Positions 1 to 10,528 of a DNA stretch of 64,000 nt are shown piece by piece; position 1 is the first letter of the stretch, and every line of letters starts with the position of its first letter. The stretch is from Oscarella lobularis. Lineage: Eukaryota > Porifera > Homoscleromorpha > Homosclerophorida > Oscarellidae. The notes under the pieces were generated by a model. It saw only the letters and a program-made list of their open reading frames with translations, did no database searches and was not told the DNA's origin. The position numbers and the translations under genes were made by a program. The DNA lies in assembly GCF_947507565.1 (NCBI RefSeq), contig NC_089181.1:3109614-3173613 (forward strand), in the 5' to 3' direction.

Positions 1-583
1 AAAATAATTCACTATCTAACACTAGAACAGCTACTTACCGCACAAGCAGCATTTTTCTCTTTTTCCTCCTCAATAAGTCGACTTCGCAGCTCACCAACAA
101 GCTGATAAATTCTTAACATTACTTTAGATTAAGTATCTTTATACTGACCTGTTGAGACACGTCTTGAGTCTTCTCTTCCAAGACAAAAGGGCGCAAGATG
201 GGTGAGAACGATAGGACCCCATCATCACTGAAATTCTCACGTCATTGACTCTTACCTCCTTCGCTTCGATTCTGCCTTTTGCGGTACTCTTGATCTAGCT
301 TGTCAGCGAGAGACTTGTTTCCCGGACCCGCCTTTTTCAAGGCGTCGATAAAAAGCCGAAGAGAGCCAGGCTCACGATACTTGTGGAGAAGAACCATCTT
401 TTTATCGGAGTCGGTTTTCTCATTTCCGATCGCCTGGAGGTCGTTGAAACCGATTAGTCTCTTTTCTATCAATTGGGCTTCTAAGTCCGAATTAATCGTC
501 AAACGACTAATGGTCACGCTAAACATGGGAGTGACGATGGTCTCCCATTCGTTCAGCGTGCTTTCGTCAGCGCCTGAAGCCAT
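1..583 (-). CDS. CARD-domain protein, 5' part only (gene continues off the left edge)
   Basis: Exon 1 (about 256-583) starts with MASGADESTL and encodes one six-helix death-fold domain that reads as a CARD: a buried LIEKRLIGFNDLQAI stretch, a charged EKTDSDKK turn, then LRLFIDALKKAG. Two more exons can be read to the left, about 148-225 (ending EEKTQDVS) and about 40-104 (coil beginning LVGELRSRL), each bounded by GT-AG signals on the minus strand. CARDs assemble signalling complexes through like-with-like contacts. The coil after the CARD resembles the GELR-type coils of the two ankyrin kinases to the right, so this may be a CARD-coil-kinase relative of them. The rest lies outside the window, so the full architecture is unknown. 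Confidence 0.7.
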
Positions 584-810
584 ACGACTCTGTTCCGTCG
601 CCTTTTAGCGCACGCTAAAGAAGGATGATAAAAAATTAAATTAGGATGAGTAGAAAAACAAGTGCGCGCGTTGACAAAATATCAGTAAAACACGCGAACA
701 AAAAATATCAGAAACTGAGAAACTACAAAAATAAAACAGAGAGGTCTTCTCTCATAGTTGACTGTAGGTATACACCATCAATAAATAAATTAATAATGCG
801 TGGAGGGCTC
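584..810. other. Short spacer: promoter side of the CARD gene and 3' flank of ankyrin kinase 1
   Basis: About 230 bases, A/T-rich, without a convincing reading frame. Much of it is repeated with small differences at about 5420-5593, the matching 3' flank of ankyrin kinase 2, so it was part of the duplicated unit. Confidence 0.6.
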
Positions 811-3800
811 TTACGACGGAATGAATTGCAACTTGTGATAATGCTGTAGCCAAGGTCCAAACGCTAAGCTTACTTGACTTTCTCCGTGAAACTTCCCTCG
901 AACCATTCTTTTCCGAGGGCACTGATCATACACATCAGACTGCCGGACTTGTTCCAATAGTGCTAAGCACTCGTGAGCCGTAGGTCTGAAGGTCGGATCT
1001 ACGTTAATCATTCGAAGAAAGATCTCTTTCACAAGTGGATGACGGACGTCGGAAGCCTGCTGAAATCGACAAGAGGCAACAGGTTGCTGCCCGGTCATCA
1101 ATTCAATAAGAGTAACCCCCATACTGTATACGTCGGCCATTTTTGTATTGCGCTGAATACCGCGACGCCTTTCAGGACTTCGTTCAGGAGCCAAATACTC
1201 CGGACTCAACGGTCCGGCGGAAAGAGACACTTCGGCAAAATGAGCGGCGCCCAGATCGCAGATCTTCGCCTCCATAAGCGACGTAACGACGACATTGGAC
1301 GAGCGAATGTCTCCGTGAAGAACGCCGTCTGGTCCCAGTTGATGAAGATAGCTGACACCGGCCGAGATTCCCAACGCCAGATCGATCTGTTCTCTCAAAG
1401 AGAGAGCGCATTGCGAACGAAGTGCCGCTTTGATTACGTCAGAAAGCGATCCTTCCAGAAGCTCCGTGATGATTTGAAGCGGAGTGCCGTTTTCCGTCGT
1501 TACGCCGCACATGAAGACGATGTTGGGATGACGGGCTCGACTGCAGATGGAAATCTCTTGCTCGAACAGGCGAATGTAGTAGTCGGTCTCCAGACACGAG
1601 AAAAATTTCTTGACTGCGACGGGAGACCCGCGCCAGTAGCCCACCCTCACTTCTAGAAAGAAAAATCGTCGTTCCGTGTATTTCTGAGTCTATTTGAGTC
1701 TTACCTCCGTAAGCGCCTTCGCCGAGTTTAATTTCCGTCATTCTGACGTCGGTTGAAGGGATTTGCAGAAGACATTCGTTCTCTTTGGCCTTTTCTAGTT
1801 GCCTCGCTATCTCCTCTTTCTCTTGGGTAACAGCTCTTAGTTCTGCTGCTGTGCGTTCATGACGGTCAGCTAGTTTTGCTGCAACAGGACATATATGAAT
1901 AAAAGTAGGCAATTTCTCTCTGAGTCATACCGTGCTCCGTTGTCAAATCTTCGATGTCTCTGCTTGCATTGTGAGCTTGGATTTCTTTCTCTTCGGAAAG
2001 TACTCGCATTTTAGTTTCAGTTTCTTCAAAACGCTCGCTCAGTTGTGCTACGAAATAAATATTTTTTTCAGAAGTTCTGCGAGAAAGATCTCTAACCGTT
2101 CTTCTCTCTCATCGTTTCCATCTCGTCTCTTGCGTCTTGAGCTGCTCTGTTCAGTTCTGCTATCCGTTCCACGTAAAGCCCAGTGATTTCACCTGCAATG
2201 CACATTAGATTAATTAATTAAGATTAACATTAGTACCGAGCTTCAATCTGTGCTTCCGAGCTTGATCATCAATTTCTTTGTCTTTTTCTTCAGCCAAGAT
2301 TTTTAATTCGGCTACGTACGAAGTTGGGCCATTTTCTACTGACAATTAAGGTTGCATCTAGTTTTACCATGCAACGCCTTTAACTCTTCATATTCCATTT
2401 CCGATCTTTTAGCCCGTTTTTCTTTTACTTCAACTGTAGTCCTGAGCTCACCTGCAAGATTTTGCTGACAAATTATTAACCACCATCGTAAAATTTACCT
2501 ATCAGTGCTTTCGACTCTTCAATTTCTAGCTGAGCAGCTTCAGCGGGGCGACTATCGTGTTCCTGCAGAGCCTTCTTCAGTCGGTCAGTCTCCTTTTCTT
2601 TTTTTGACAGCAACTCGTCTAGTTCCTGTGCATACCAAAATAAAAGAAACGCAAACAATTGAATTATAAAAATTCCTCGGGCGATATCCATTCAGCGGGA
2701 TTCCGAAGTGAAATGATCTGAAAAAATAAACCAGTACAATATCTCTTTTTCATATTTCCCCTACTTGACCCAACCTTCTGCAAAAATCGTAGAGCTTCTC
2801 GATTCCCATCAGTCGTCATCTTTCGCAAAAAACGCAGAGTTTCCTAAATTATTATAATATATTAGTTTTACGGTACTCTCAGCCATCTATCTCATACTAG
2901 TGTAAGGTCTTTGACACTCGGTCCCGCGTCGACAAAGCGCTCAAACAAATCAAATCGTCCTCCCGTAACTGCCAGATCCAGAGCACATTCTCCACTTTTC
3001 GTTTTTGCAAATATGTTGCACCCCTTATTCAATAGCAAATAAATAACGTTGTCACATCCAAATTCAATAGCAGTGAGAAGAGGAGTACAGCCCCACTAGA
3101 AAATATTTTGGTACAGTAAATGAAATGCAGGTGCATTGCTCTCAATGTAACCTGATCTAGAGTTTCACAATCAGCACCAAACGAAATCAACAAGTCGACT
3201 AGCTCGGCACAATCGATCTGAGCTCCCAAGTGAAACAGCGTGCTAATATCCTAAAACCAAGTAGGTACAATAGTCGTGGAGTATCCAACGTAAACAAAAT
3301 TTCTATTACCTGATCTTTGAATTTCGAAAGAAGCCATTTTGCGGTGTCGAGATGTTCAGCAATGCAAGCTACTATCACAGGATTATATCCTTCCTAAAGA
3401 AACACTTTAAAATTACTCTCTTTAGCTTTTAGTTATAATTTACGTGGTCAAATGCGTGAATGTTGCAACGGTTGTTGTAGAGCACATCAGCAACATCTGT
3501 TTCTCCGTGGCAAACAGCAAGATGAAGAGGGGTTTTTCCTCGCTAAGAGCTTGCCTAAGACGCAGCTACTTTCACATTTTAAATTGTACTTTGTCTTGAG
3601 CGTCGACGTCAGCGCCTGACTTAATCAAAAACTCGGCCATTTTTGCTCTACCGTATCTAGCTGCTCCGTGCAGCGGCGTAACGCCACTCTAAACCCAAAG
3701 GTCAAAAAAATTGCACAAATGTGTTTTGCCTACGTCATCTCTTTCGTTCACGGAAAATCCTAATTCAACGAGCTGTCTGGCCATCTTTACGCGGTTATTC

Positions 3801-5307
3801 AGGCTTGCTAACATCAAGACTCCGTGACCCCACTATAGTACAGTTATGAACCGCGCGTTTCAATCTAATTTAGTGAGATTAAAGGCTGCCTTATTCTTAG
3901 CTTGAATGTCACATCCTATCGACACCAACGTATCCAAAATGAGAATATCGTCAGTCATGGCACAAAACAAAATAGGAGTGTTTCCTCCCTACACAACATC
4001 CATCGAAACAATATCAACTTTATTTATTTATCCACAGTTCACCTTATCAGGAGCTTGAAAATTGGCGCCCTTGGCAATAAGAAACTGTACTACGTTTAGA
4101 TGCCCATACTGAATTGCCCTGTGTAATGCTGTGCGGCCATTCTAAACAAGAACATTGCAACAACGCGACGCTGGGTTCATTTAGACTGCACCTTGTCCTC
4201 TTCGTCAAAATCCAGTCCAATGACCACCAAAGCCTTCACTAATTTCAAATTCCCATTTTGACTTGCGAATGACAGTGCCCCCATGCCATTCTAAAACAAA
4301 TCATCAATTTTTCCCTTCGCACTAACGAATGAACTTGCATTTTTCTTTGCAAAAATGTCGCAGTTATGAGACATCAGACACGCAGCTACTTCAATGTTTC
4401 CGCGCATGACAGCTATAAGAAACGGAGTCATTCCATCCTAAAAAAGAGTTTTTTGGTAGTCGCTTATTTAAACTCTCTTCTCCTTTTACTGTAGTTCGAG
4501 CTTCCACATGTGCTCCTTGATTAATTAGCAATAAGACCACTTCAGCATTCCCACTGTAAGCTGCAGCGTGCAAAGATGTATAGCCATTCTGTACAACAAT
4601 GAAAACAAGTTTGAACAAACGATAAGAGCGTTTACTTGATTGATTTCGCTGACAGGTAATCCTAAGCTAACAAGTTTCTTCACAATTTCTAGATGCCCTC
4701 CAAAGCAAGCTAGTGCCAGAGCTCCATTGCCAAGCTGTCGGAGGCTAGTCACATTAGAAGGCCTTTGCAGTAAATACTCACATCATTCTTTGCTTGAATG
4801 TTGCACTTCTTCTTCAGAAAGAGATCAACCGCTTGCACGTATCCCTTGTTGGCAGCATAGAGAAAAGCCGTCGACCCAGACTATAATGTTCAACAAATTA
4901 AATGTCTCTTTTATCGTCAAGAAGTGTATTTCTACCCCTGTGACTCGATTTTCAATGTTCACTCCCGCTTTGATAAAATACGTCACTAATTCCAGATGTT
5001 TGTATAGTATGGCATAAGCCATTGCACCAGAGCCATTCTAAAAACGAACAAATGAGTACTTGTTGCGCAACGCCCCTTCGTTTAATTAGCAAATTGAAAT
5101 CGAAAGAAGAGCACGTCGAATTTCAAGGCAAACTAAAAAAAATGAATTCCTACCTTGTCTTCTATCTTCTGCCAATTTCTTGGTCTCTTTCCGATAAATT
5201 GACGTACTTCGGCCACGTTTCCAGTTCGCACAGCGGCAAGAAACGCTGAAACCAATTCTAATCAAAGAACGAATTTACTCATCGACATTTATACCCTCCG
5301 AATCCAT
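811..5307 (-). CDS. Ankyrin-repeat / coiled-coil / TKL-type protein kinase, copy 1
   Basis: Multi-exon gene. Exon 1 (5296-5307 region) supplies only MDSE; splicing to the next exon gives MDSEELVSAFLAAVRTG. About 15 ankyrin repeats follow, almost every one on its own exon of about 99 bp (for example NGYTSLHAAAYSGN near 4590, SGVTPLHGAARYG near 3690), then several coiled-coil exons (about 1706-2700), then a kinase domain in the last two exons. Kinase motifs: glycine loop GEGAYG, VAVKK, C-helix Glu in FEQEIS, HGDIRSSN (HGD in place of HRD), DLG in place of DFG, and SPEYLAPE. The catalytic Asp and metal-binding Asp are kept, so activity is plausible. The order ankyrin-then-kinase recalls TNNI3K of the TKL group. 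About 1,050 residues. Near-identical to the neighbour at 5594-10114. Confidence 0.85.
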
Positions 5308-5593
5308 CCTCAAAGAGGAAAGAGATTCCGAGCGGGAGTCTCCGCAGCGGTAGACGCCTCAACGATCTCACTTTTTGCTACACGTGATACTATAGCGCGC
5401 TTACAATAACCCCCGACTTTTTAATTAGGATGAGTAGAAAAAACAATTAGTGTGCGCGCTGACAATATATCGGCGAACAAAAATATCAGAAAACTGAGAA
5501 ATACAAAAATAAAACAGAGAGGTCCTCTCTCATCGTTGACCGTATAGGTATAAACCATCAATAAATAATGCGGGCGAATATAAAGCTGTTCGC

Positions 5594-8500
5594 TTACGAC
5601 GGAATAAATTGCAACTTGTGATAATGCTGTAGCCAAGGCCCCAATGCTAAGCTTACTTGACTTTCTCCGTGAAATTTTCCTCGAACCATTCTTTTCCGAG
5701 GACACCGATTATATACGTCGGACTGGCGGACTTGTTCCAATAGCGCTAAACACTCGTGAGCCGTAGGTCTGAAGGTCGGATCTACGTTAATCATTCGAAG
5801 AAAGATCTCTTTCACAAGTGGATGACGGACGTCGGAAGCCTGCTGAAATCGACACGAGGCAACAGGTTGCTGCCCGGTCATCAATTCAATAAGAGTAACC
5901 CCCATACTGTATACGTCGGCCATTTTCGTATTGCGCAGACTACCGCGACGCCTTTCAGGACTTCGTTCAGGAGCCAAATACTCCGGACTCAACGGTCCGG
6001 CGGAAAGAGACACTTCGGCAAAATGAGCGGCGCCCAGATCGCAGATCTTCGCCTCCATAAGCGACGTAACGACGACATTGGACGAGCGAATGTCTCCGTG
6101 GAGAACGCCGTCTGGTCCCAGTTGATGAAGATAGCTGACACCGGCCGAGATTCCCAACGCCAGATCGATCTGTTCTCTCAAAGAGAGAGCGCATTGCGAA
6201 CGAAGTGCCGCCTTGATTACGTCAGAAAGCGATCCTTCGAGAAGCTCCGTGATGATTTGAAGCGGGGTGCCGTTTTCCGTCGTTACGCCGCACATGAAGA
6301 CGATGTTGGGATGACGGGCTCGACTGCAGATGGAAATCTCTTGCTCGAACAGGCGAATGTAGTAGTCGGTCTCGAGGCACGAGAAAAATTTCTTGACTGC
6401 GACGGGAGACCCGCGCCAGTAGCCCACCCTCACTTCTAGAAAGGAAAAATGGTCGTTCTGTTTGTAATTTCTGAGTCTATTTGAATTTTACCTCCGTAAG
6501 CGCCCTCGCCGAGTTTAATTTTCGTCATTCTGACGTCGGTTGAGGGGATTTGTAGAAGACCTGCGTCCTCTTTTGCCTTTTCTAGTTGTCTCGCTATCTC
6601 CTCTTTCTCTTGGGTAACGGCTCTTAGTTCTGCTACCGTGCGTTCGTGACGGTCAGCTAGTTTTGCTGCAACAGTACGTACATACATGTATAAAATACGG
6701 TCTCTATTTCATACCGTGCTCCGTTGTCAAATCTTCGATGTCTCTGCTTGCATTGTGAGCTTGGATTTCTTTCTCTTCAGAAAGTACTCGAATTTTAGTT
6801 TCAGTTTCTTCAAAACGCTCGCTCAGTTTTGCTACGAAATAAATGATTTTTTTCAAAAGTTCTGCGAGAAAGATCTCTAACCGTTCTTCTCTCTCATCGT
6901 TTCCATCTCGTCTCTTGCGTCTTGAGCTGCTCTGTTTAGTTCTGCTATCCGTTCCACGTAAAGTTCATTGATTTCACCTGCAATGCACACTAGATGAATT
7001 AAGATTAACATACAAACGGCGTATTAATACCGAGCTTCAACGTATGCTTCCGAGCTTGATTGTCAATTTCTTTGTCTTTTTCTTCAGCCAAGATTTTTAA
7101 TTCGGCTATGAAATTGGCCTTTTTCTACCGACAATTCTATCTGCATCTAGCATTACCATGCAATGCCTTCAACTCTTCATATTCCATTTCTGATTTTTTA
7201 GCCCGTTTTTTGTTCACTTCAACCGCAGTCCTGAGTTCGCCTGCGGCAAGATTTGCCAGCAAATTCTTAAACATCATCGTCAAATTTACCGATTAGCGCT
7301 TTCAACTCTTCAATTTCTATCTCAGCAGCTCCACTAGGACGAGTATCGTGTTCTTCTTTCTCGTGCAGGGACTTCTTTAGTTGGCCAGTCGCCTTTTTGT
7401 TTTTTGACAGCAAATCGTCTAGTTCCTGCGCATACCAAAATAAAGAAAAGCAAACAATTGACGTATAAAATTTCCTCGGGCGATATCCATTCAGCGGGAT
7501 TCCGAAGTGAAATGATCTGAAAAAATCGACCAGTATAATATTTAATTTTTATATTTTCCCTACTAGACTCAACCTTCTGCAAAAATCGTAGAGCTTCTCG
7601 ATTCCCATCAGTCGTCATCTTTCTCAAAACACGCAGAGTTTTCTAAATTATTACAACACATTACCTTCACGGTTACTCTCAGCCACTCTATCTCATACTA
7701 GTGTAAGGTTTTTGACACTCAGTCCCGCATCGACAAAGCGTTCAAACAAATCGAGTCGTCCTCCCGTAATTGCCAGATCCAGAGCACATTCTCCACTCTT
7801 CGTTTTTGCAAACATGTTACACCTCTTATTCAATAGCAAATCAATGACGTTGTCGCATCCAAATTCAATAGCAGTGAGAAGAGGAGTGCAGCCCCACTAG
7901 AAAATATTTTGGTACAGTGTGCATTGCATGATCTCAATGTAACCTGATCTAGAGTTTCACAATCAGCGCCAAACGAAATCAACAAGTCGACTAGCTTGGC
8001 ACAATCGGTCTGAGCTGCTAAGTGAAACAGTCTGCTAATATCCTTAAATACCAAGCATGTATTCCTGGAGTTTCCAACGTAAACGAACTTCCTATTACAT
8101 ACCTGATATTTGAATTTCGAAAGGAGCCATTTTGCGGTGTCGAGATGTTCAGCGATGCAAGCTACCATCACAGGATTATATCCTTCCTAAAAAAACACTT
8201 CATTACTCTCTTTTTAGTTTGAAGCGATAATTTACGTGGTCAAATGCGTGAATGTTGCAACCGCTGTTGTAGAGAACAGCAACAACACCTGTTTCTCCGT
8301 GGCAAACAGCAAGATGAAGAGGGGTTTTTCCTTGCTAAAAGCTTGCTTAATTAAGACAGATACTTTCACATTTTAAATCCTACATTGTTTTGAGCGTCGA
8401 CGTCAGCGCCTGACTCAATCAAAAAGTCGGCCATTTCCGCTCTACCGTATCTAGCTGCTCCGTGCAACGGTGTAACGCCACTCTAAAGCAAACCCAAAGG

Positions 8501-10114
8501 TCAAAAAATTGAACAAATGTGTTTTTGCTTACGTCGTCTTTTTCATTCACGCAAAATCCAAATTCAACGAACTGTCTGGCCATTTTTACATGGTTATTCA
8601 GACTTACTAACATCAAGATTCCCTGACCCCACTACGGTACACTTATGACTATCAGTTTCAATATATTTTAACGAGAAAAAGGCTGCCTTATTCTTAGCTT
8701 GAACGTCACATCCTATCGACACCAACGTATCCATAATGCGTACATTGTCAGTCATGGCACAAAGTAAAATAGGAGTGTTTCCTCCCTACACAAGATCCAT
8801 TGAAACAATATCAACTTTATTTATTTATTTATCCACAGCTCGCCTTATCTGGAGCTTGAAAATTGGCGCCCTTAGCAATAAGAAATTGCACCACTTTTAG
8901 ATGCCCATACTGAATTGCCCTGTGTAATGAAGTGCGGCCACTCTAAACAAGGCCATCATCGCAACACGACGTTTGGGTTAAGACTGCACCTTGTCCTCTT
9001 CGTCAATATCCAGTCCCATGACCACTAAAGCCTTCAGTAATTTCAAATCGCCATTTTCACTTGCGAATGACAGTGCCCCCACGCCATTCTAAAACAAATT
9101 ATCAATTTTCCCCTTCGCATTAATCAACGAATTAACTTGCATTTTTCTTTGCGGAAACGTCACAGTTATGGGACATTAGACACGCAGCAACTTCAATGTT
9201 TCCGCGCATGACAGCTATAAGAAACGGAGTCATTCCATCCTAAAAATGATTTTTTGATAGTCGCTTAATTAATTAAACTCTCTTCTCCTTTTACTGTAGT
9301 TCGAGCTTCCATATGTGCTCCTTGACTAATTAGCAATAAGACCACTTCAATATTTCCACCGTAGGCTGCAGCGTGCAAAGTTGTATAGCCATTCTGTACA
9401 ACAATGAAAATAATTTTGAGCAAACCATAAGAGCGTTTACTTGATTGATTTCGCTGACAGGTAATCCTAAGCTAATAAGTTTCTTCACAATTTCTAGATG
9501 TCCTCCAAAGCAAGCTAGTGCCAGAGCTCCATTGCCAAGCTGTCAAAGGCAAGTCACATAAGAAGGCCTTTGCAGCAAATACTCACGTCATTCTTTGCTT
9601 GAATGTTGCACTTCTTCTTCAGAAAGAGATCAACCGCTTGCACGTATCCCTTGTTGGCAGCATAGAGAAAAGCCGTCGACCCAGACTATAATGTTCAACC
9701 AATTAAATGTCTCCTTTATCGTCAAGAAGTGCATTGCTACCCCGGTGACTCGATTTTCGATGTTCACTCCCGCTTTGATAAAATACGTCACTAATTCCAG
9801 ATGTTTGTATAGTATGGCATAAGCCATTGCACCAGAGCCATTCTAAAAACGAACAAACGAGTGCTTGTTGCGCAACGCCCCTTCGTTTAATTAGCAAATT
9901 GAAATCGAAAGAAGAGCACGTCGAATTTCAAGGCGAAATAAAAAAAATGAATTCCTACCTTGTCTACTATCTTCTGCCAATTTCTTGGTTTCTTTGCGAT
10001 AAATTGACGTACTTCGGCCACGTTTCCAGTTCGCACAGCGGCAAGAAACGCTGAAACCAATTCTAATCAAGGTCCACAAATTTGCCTATCTATAACTATA
10101 CCCTCCGAATCCAT
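5594..10114 (-). CDS. Ankyrin-repeat / coiled-coil / TKL-type protein kinase, copy 2
   Basis: Tandem twin of the gene at 811-5307, with the same exon plan: MDSE exon at about 10103-10114, some 15 one-exon ankyrin repeats (about 7690-10060), coiled-coil exons (about 6480-7510), kinase exon 5594-6433. The 279-residue stretches encoded by the last exons differ at only about five positions (for example GIQRN versus GSLRN before the activation segment and YDQ versus YNR near the end). All kinase motifs are kept (GEGAYG, VAVKK, HGD, DLG, APE). Exons line up with copy 1 without an obvious break, so both copies look functional. The unit length is about 4.8 kb and includes the 3' flank (TTTTTAATTAGGATGAGTAG at about 630 and 5420), so the duplication took in the whole gene with flanks. 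Confidence 0.85.
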
Positions 10115-10528
10115 CCTCAAAGAGGAAAGAGATTCGGATTCCGAGCGGGATGTCTCCGCAGCGGCACACGCTCCAACGATCTCACTTTATGCCAGTTTAT
10201 GGTACACGTGATAGAATAGCGCGCTTATATAAGAACCCCCCCGACTTTTTAAATATTTTTATTTCATAATATTTGTTTCTCTACTGCGTAGTGCAATTGT
10301 GTCGGCGCGCGCGAGAGTTCTACATTGTACCCTTTCCACACAAAAAAAGAACACGAAAACAGTCTATTGAATATGGAATAGTCTCTAATCTAACTTCTAT
10401 TCGAACAAACACAATAAAACGTGACACAAAAAAAAAGAGACAGAAATCTCCCCACCCCACCCCACCTGAGCGCAACTTAATTTTTTATCTCTTCCCAATC
10501 AATTTTCCTTGCACTCAAACCACTGTCC
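10115..10528. promoter_or_regulatory. Upstream region of ankyrin kinase 2 and 3' flank of the LamG receptor gene
   Basis: No gene. On the ankyrin-kinase side it has an E-box CACGTG at 10205-10210 and a palindromic TATA-like CTTATATAAG at 10224-10233, about 110 bp upstream of the ATG. The equivalent stretch before copy 1 (about 5308-5420) keeps the E-box (5381-5386) but has TTACAATAAC where the TATA-like element would be. The left-pointing flank nearer 10528 is A/C-rich and would be the 3' UTR of the receptor gene. Confidence 0.5.
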
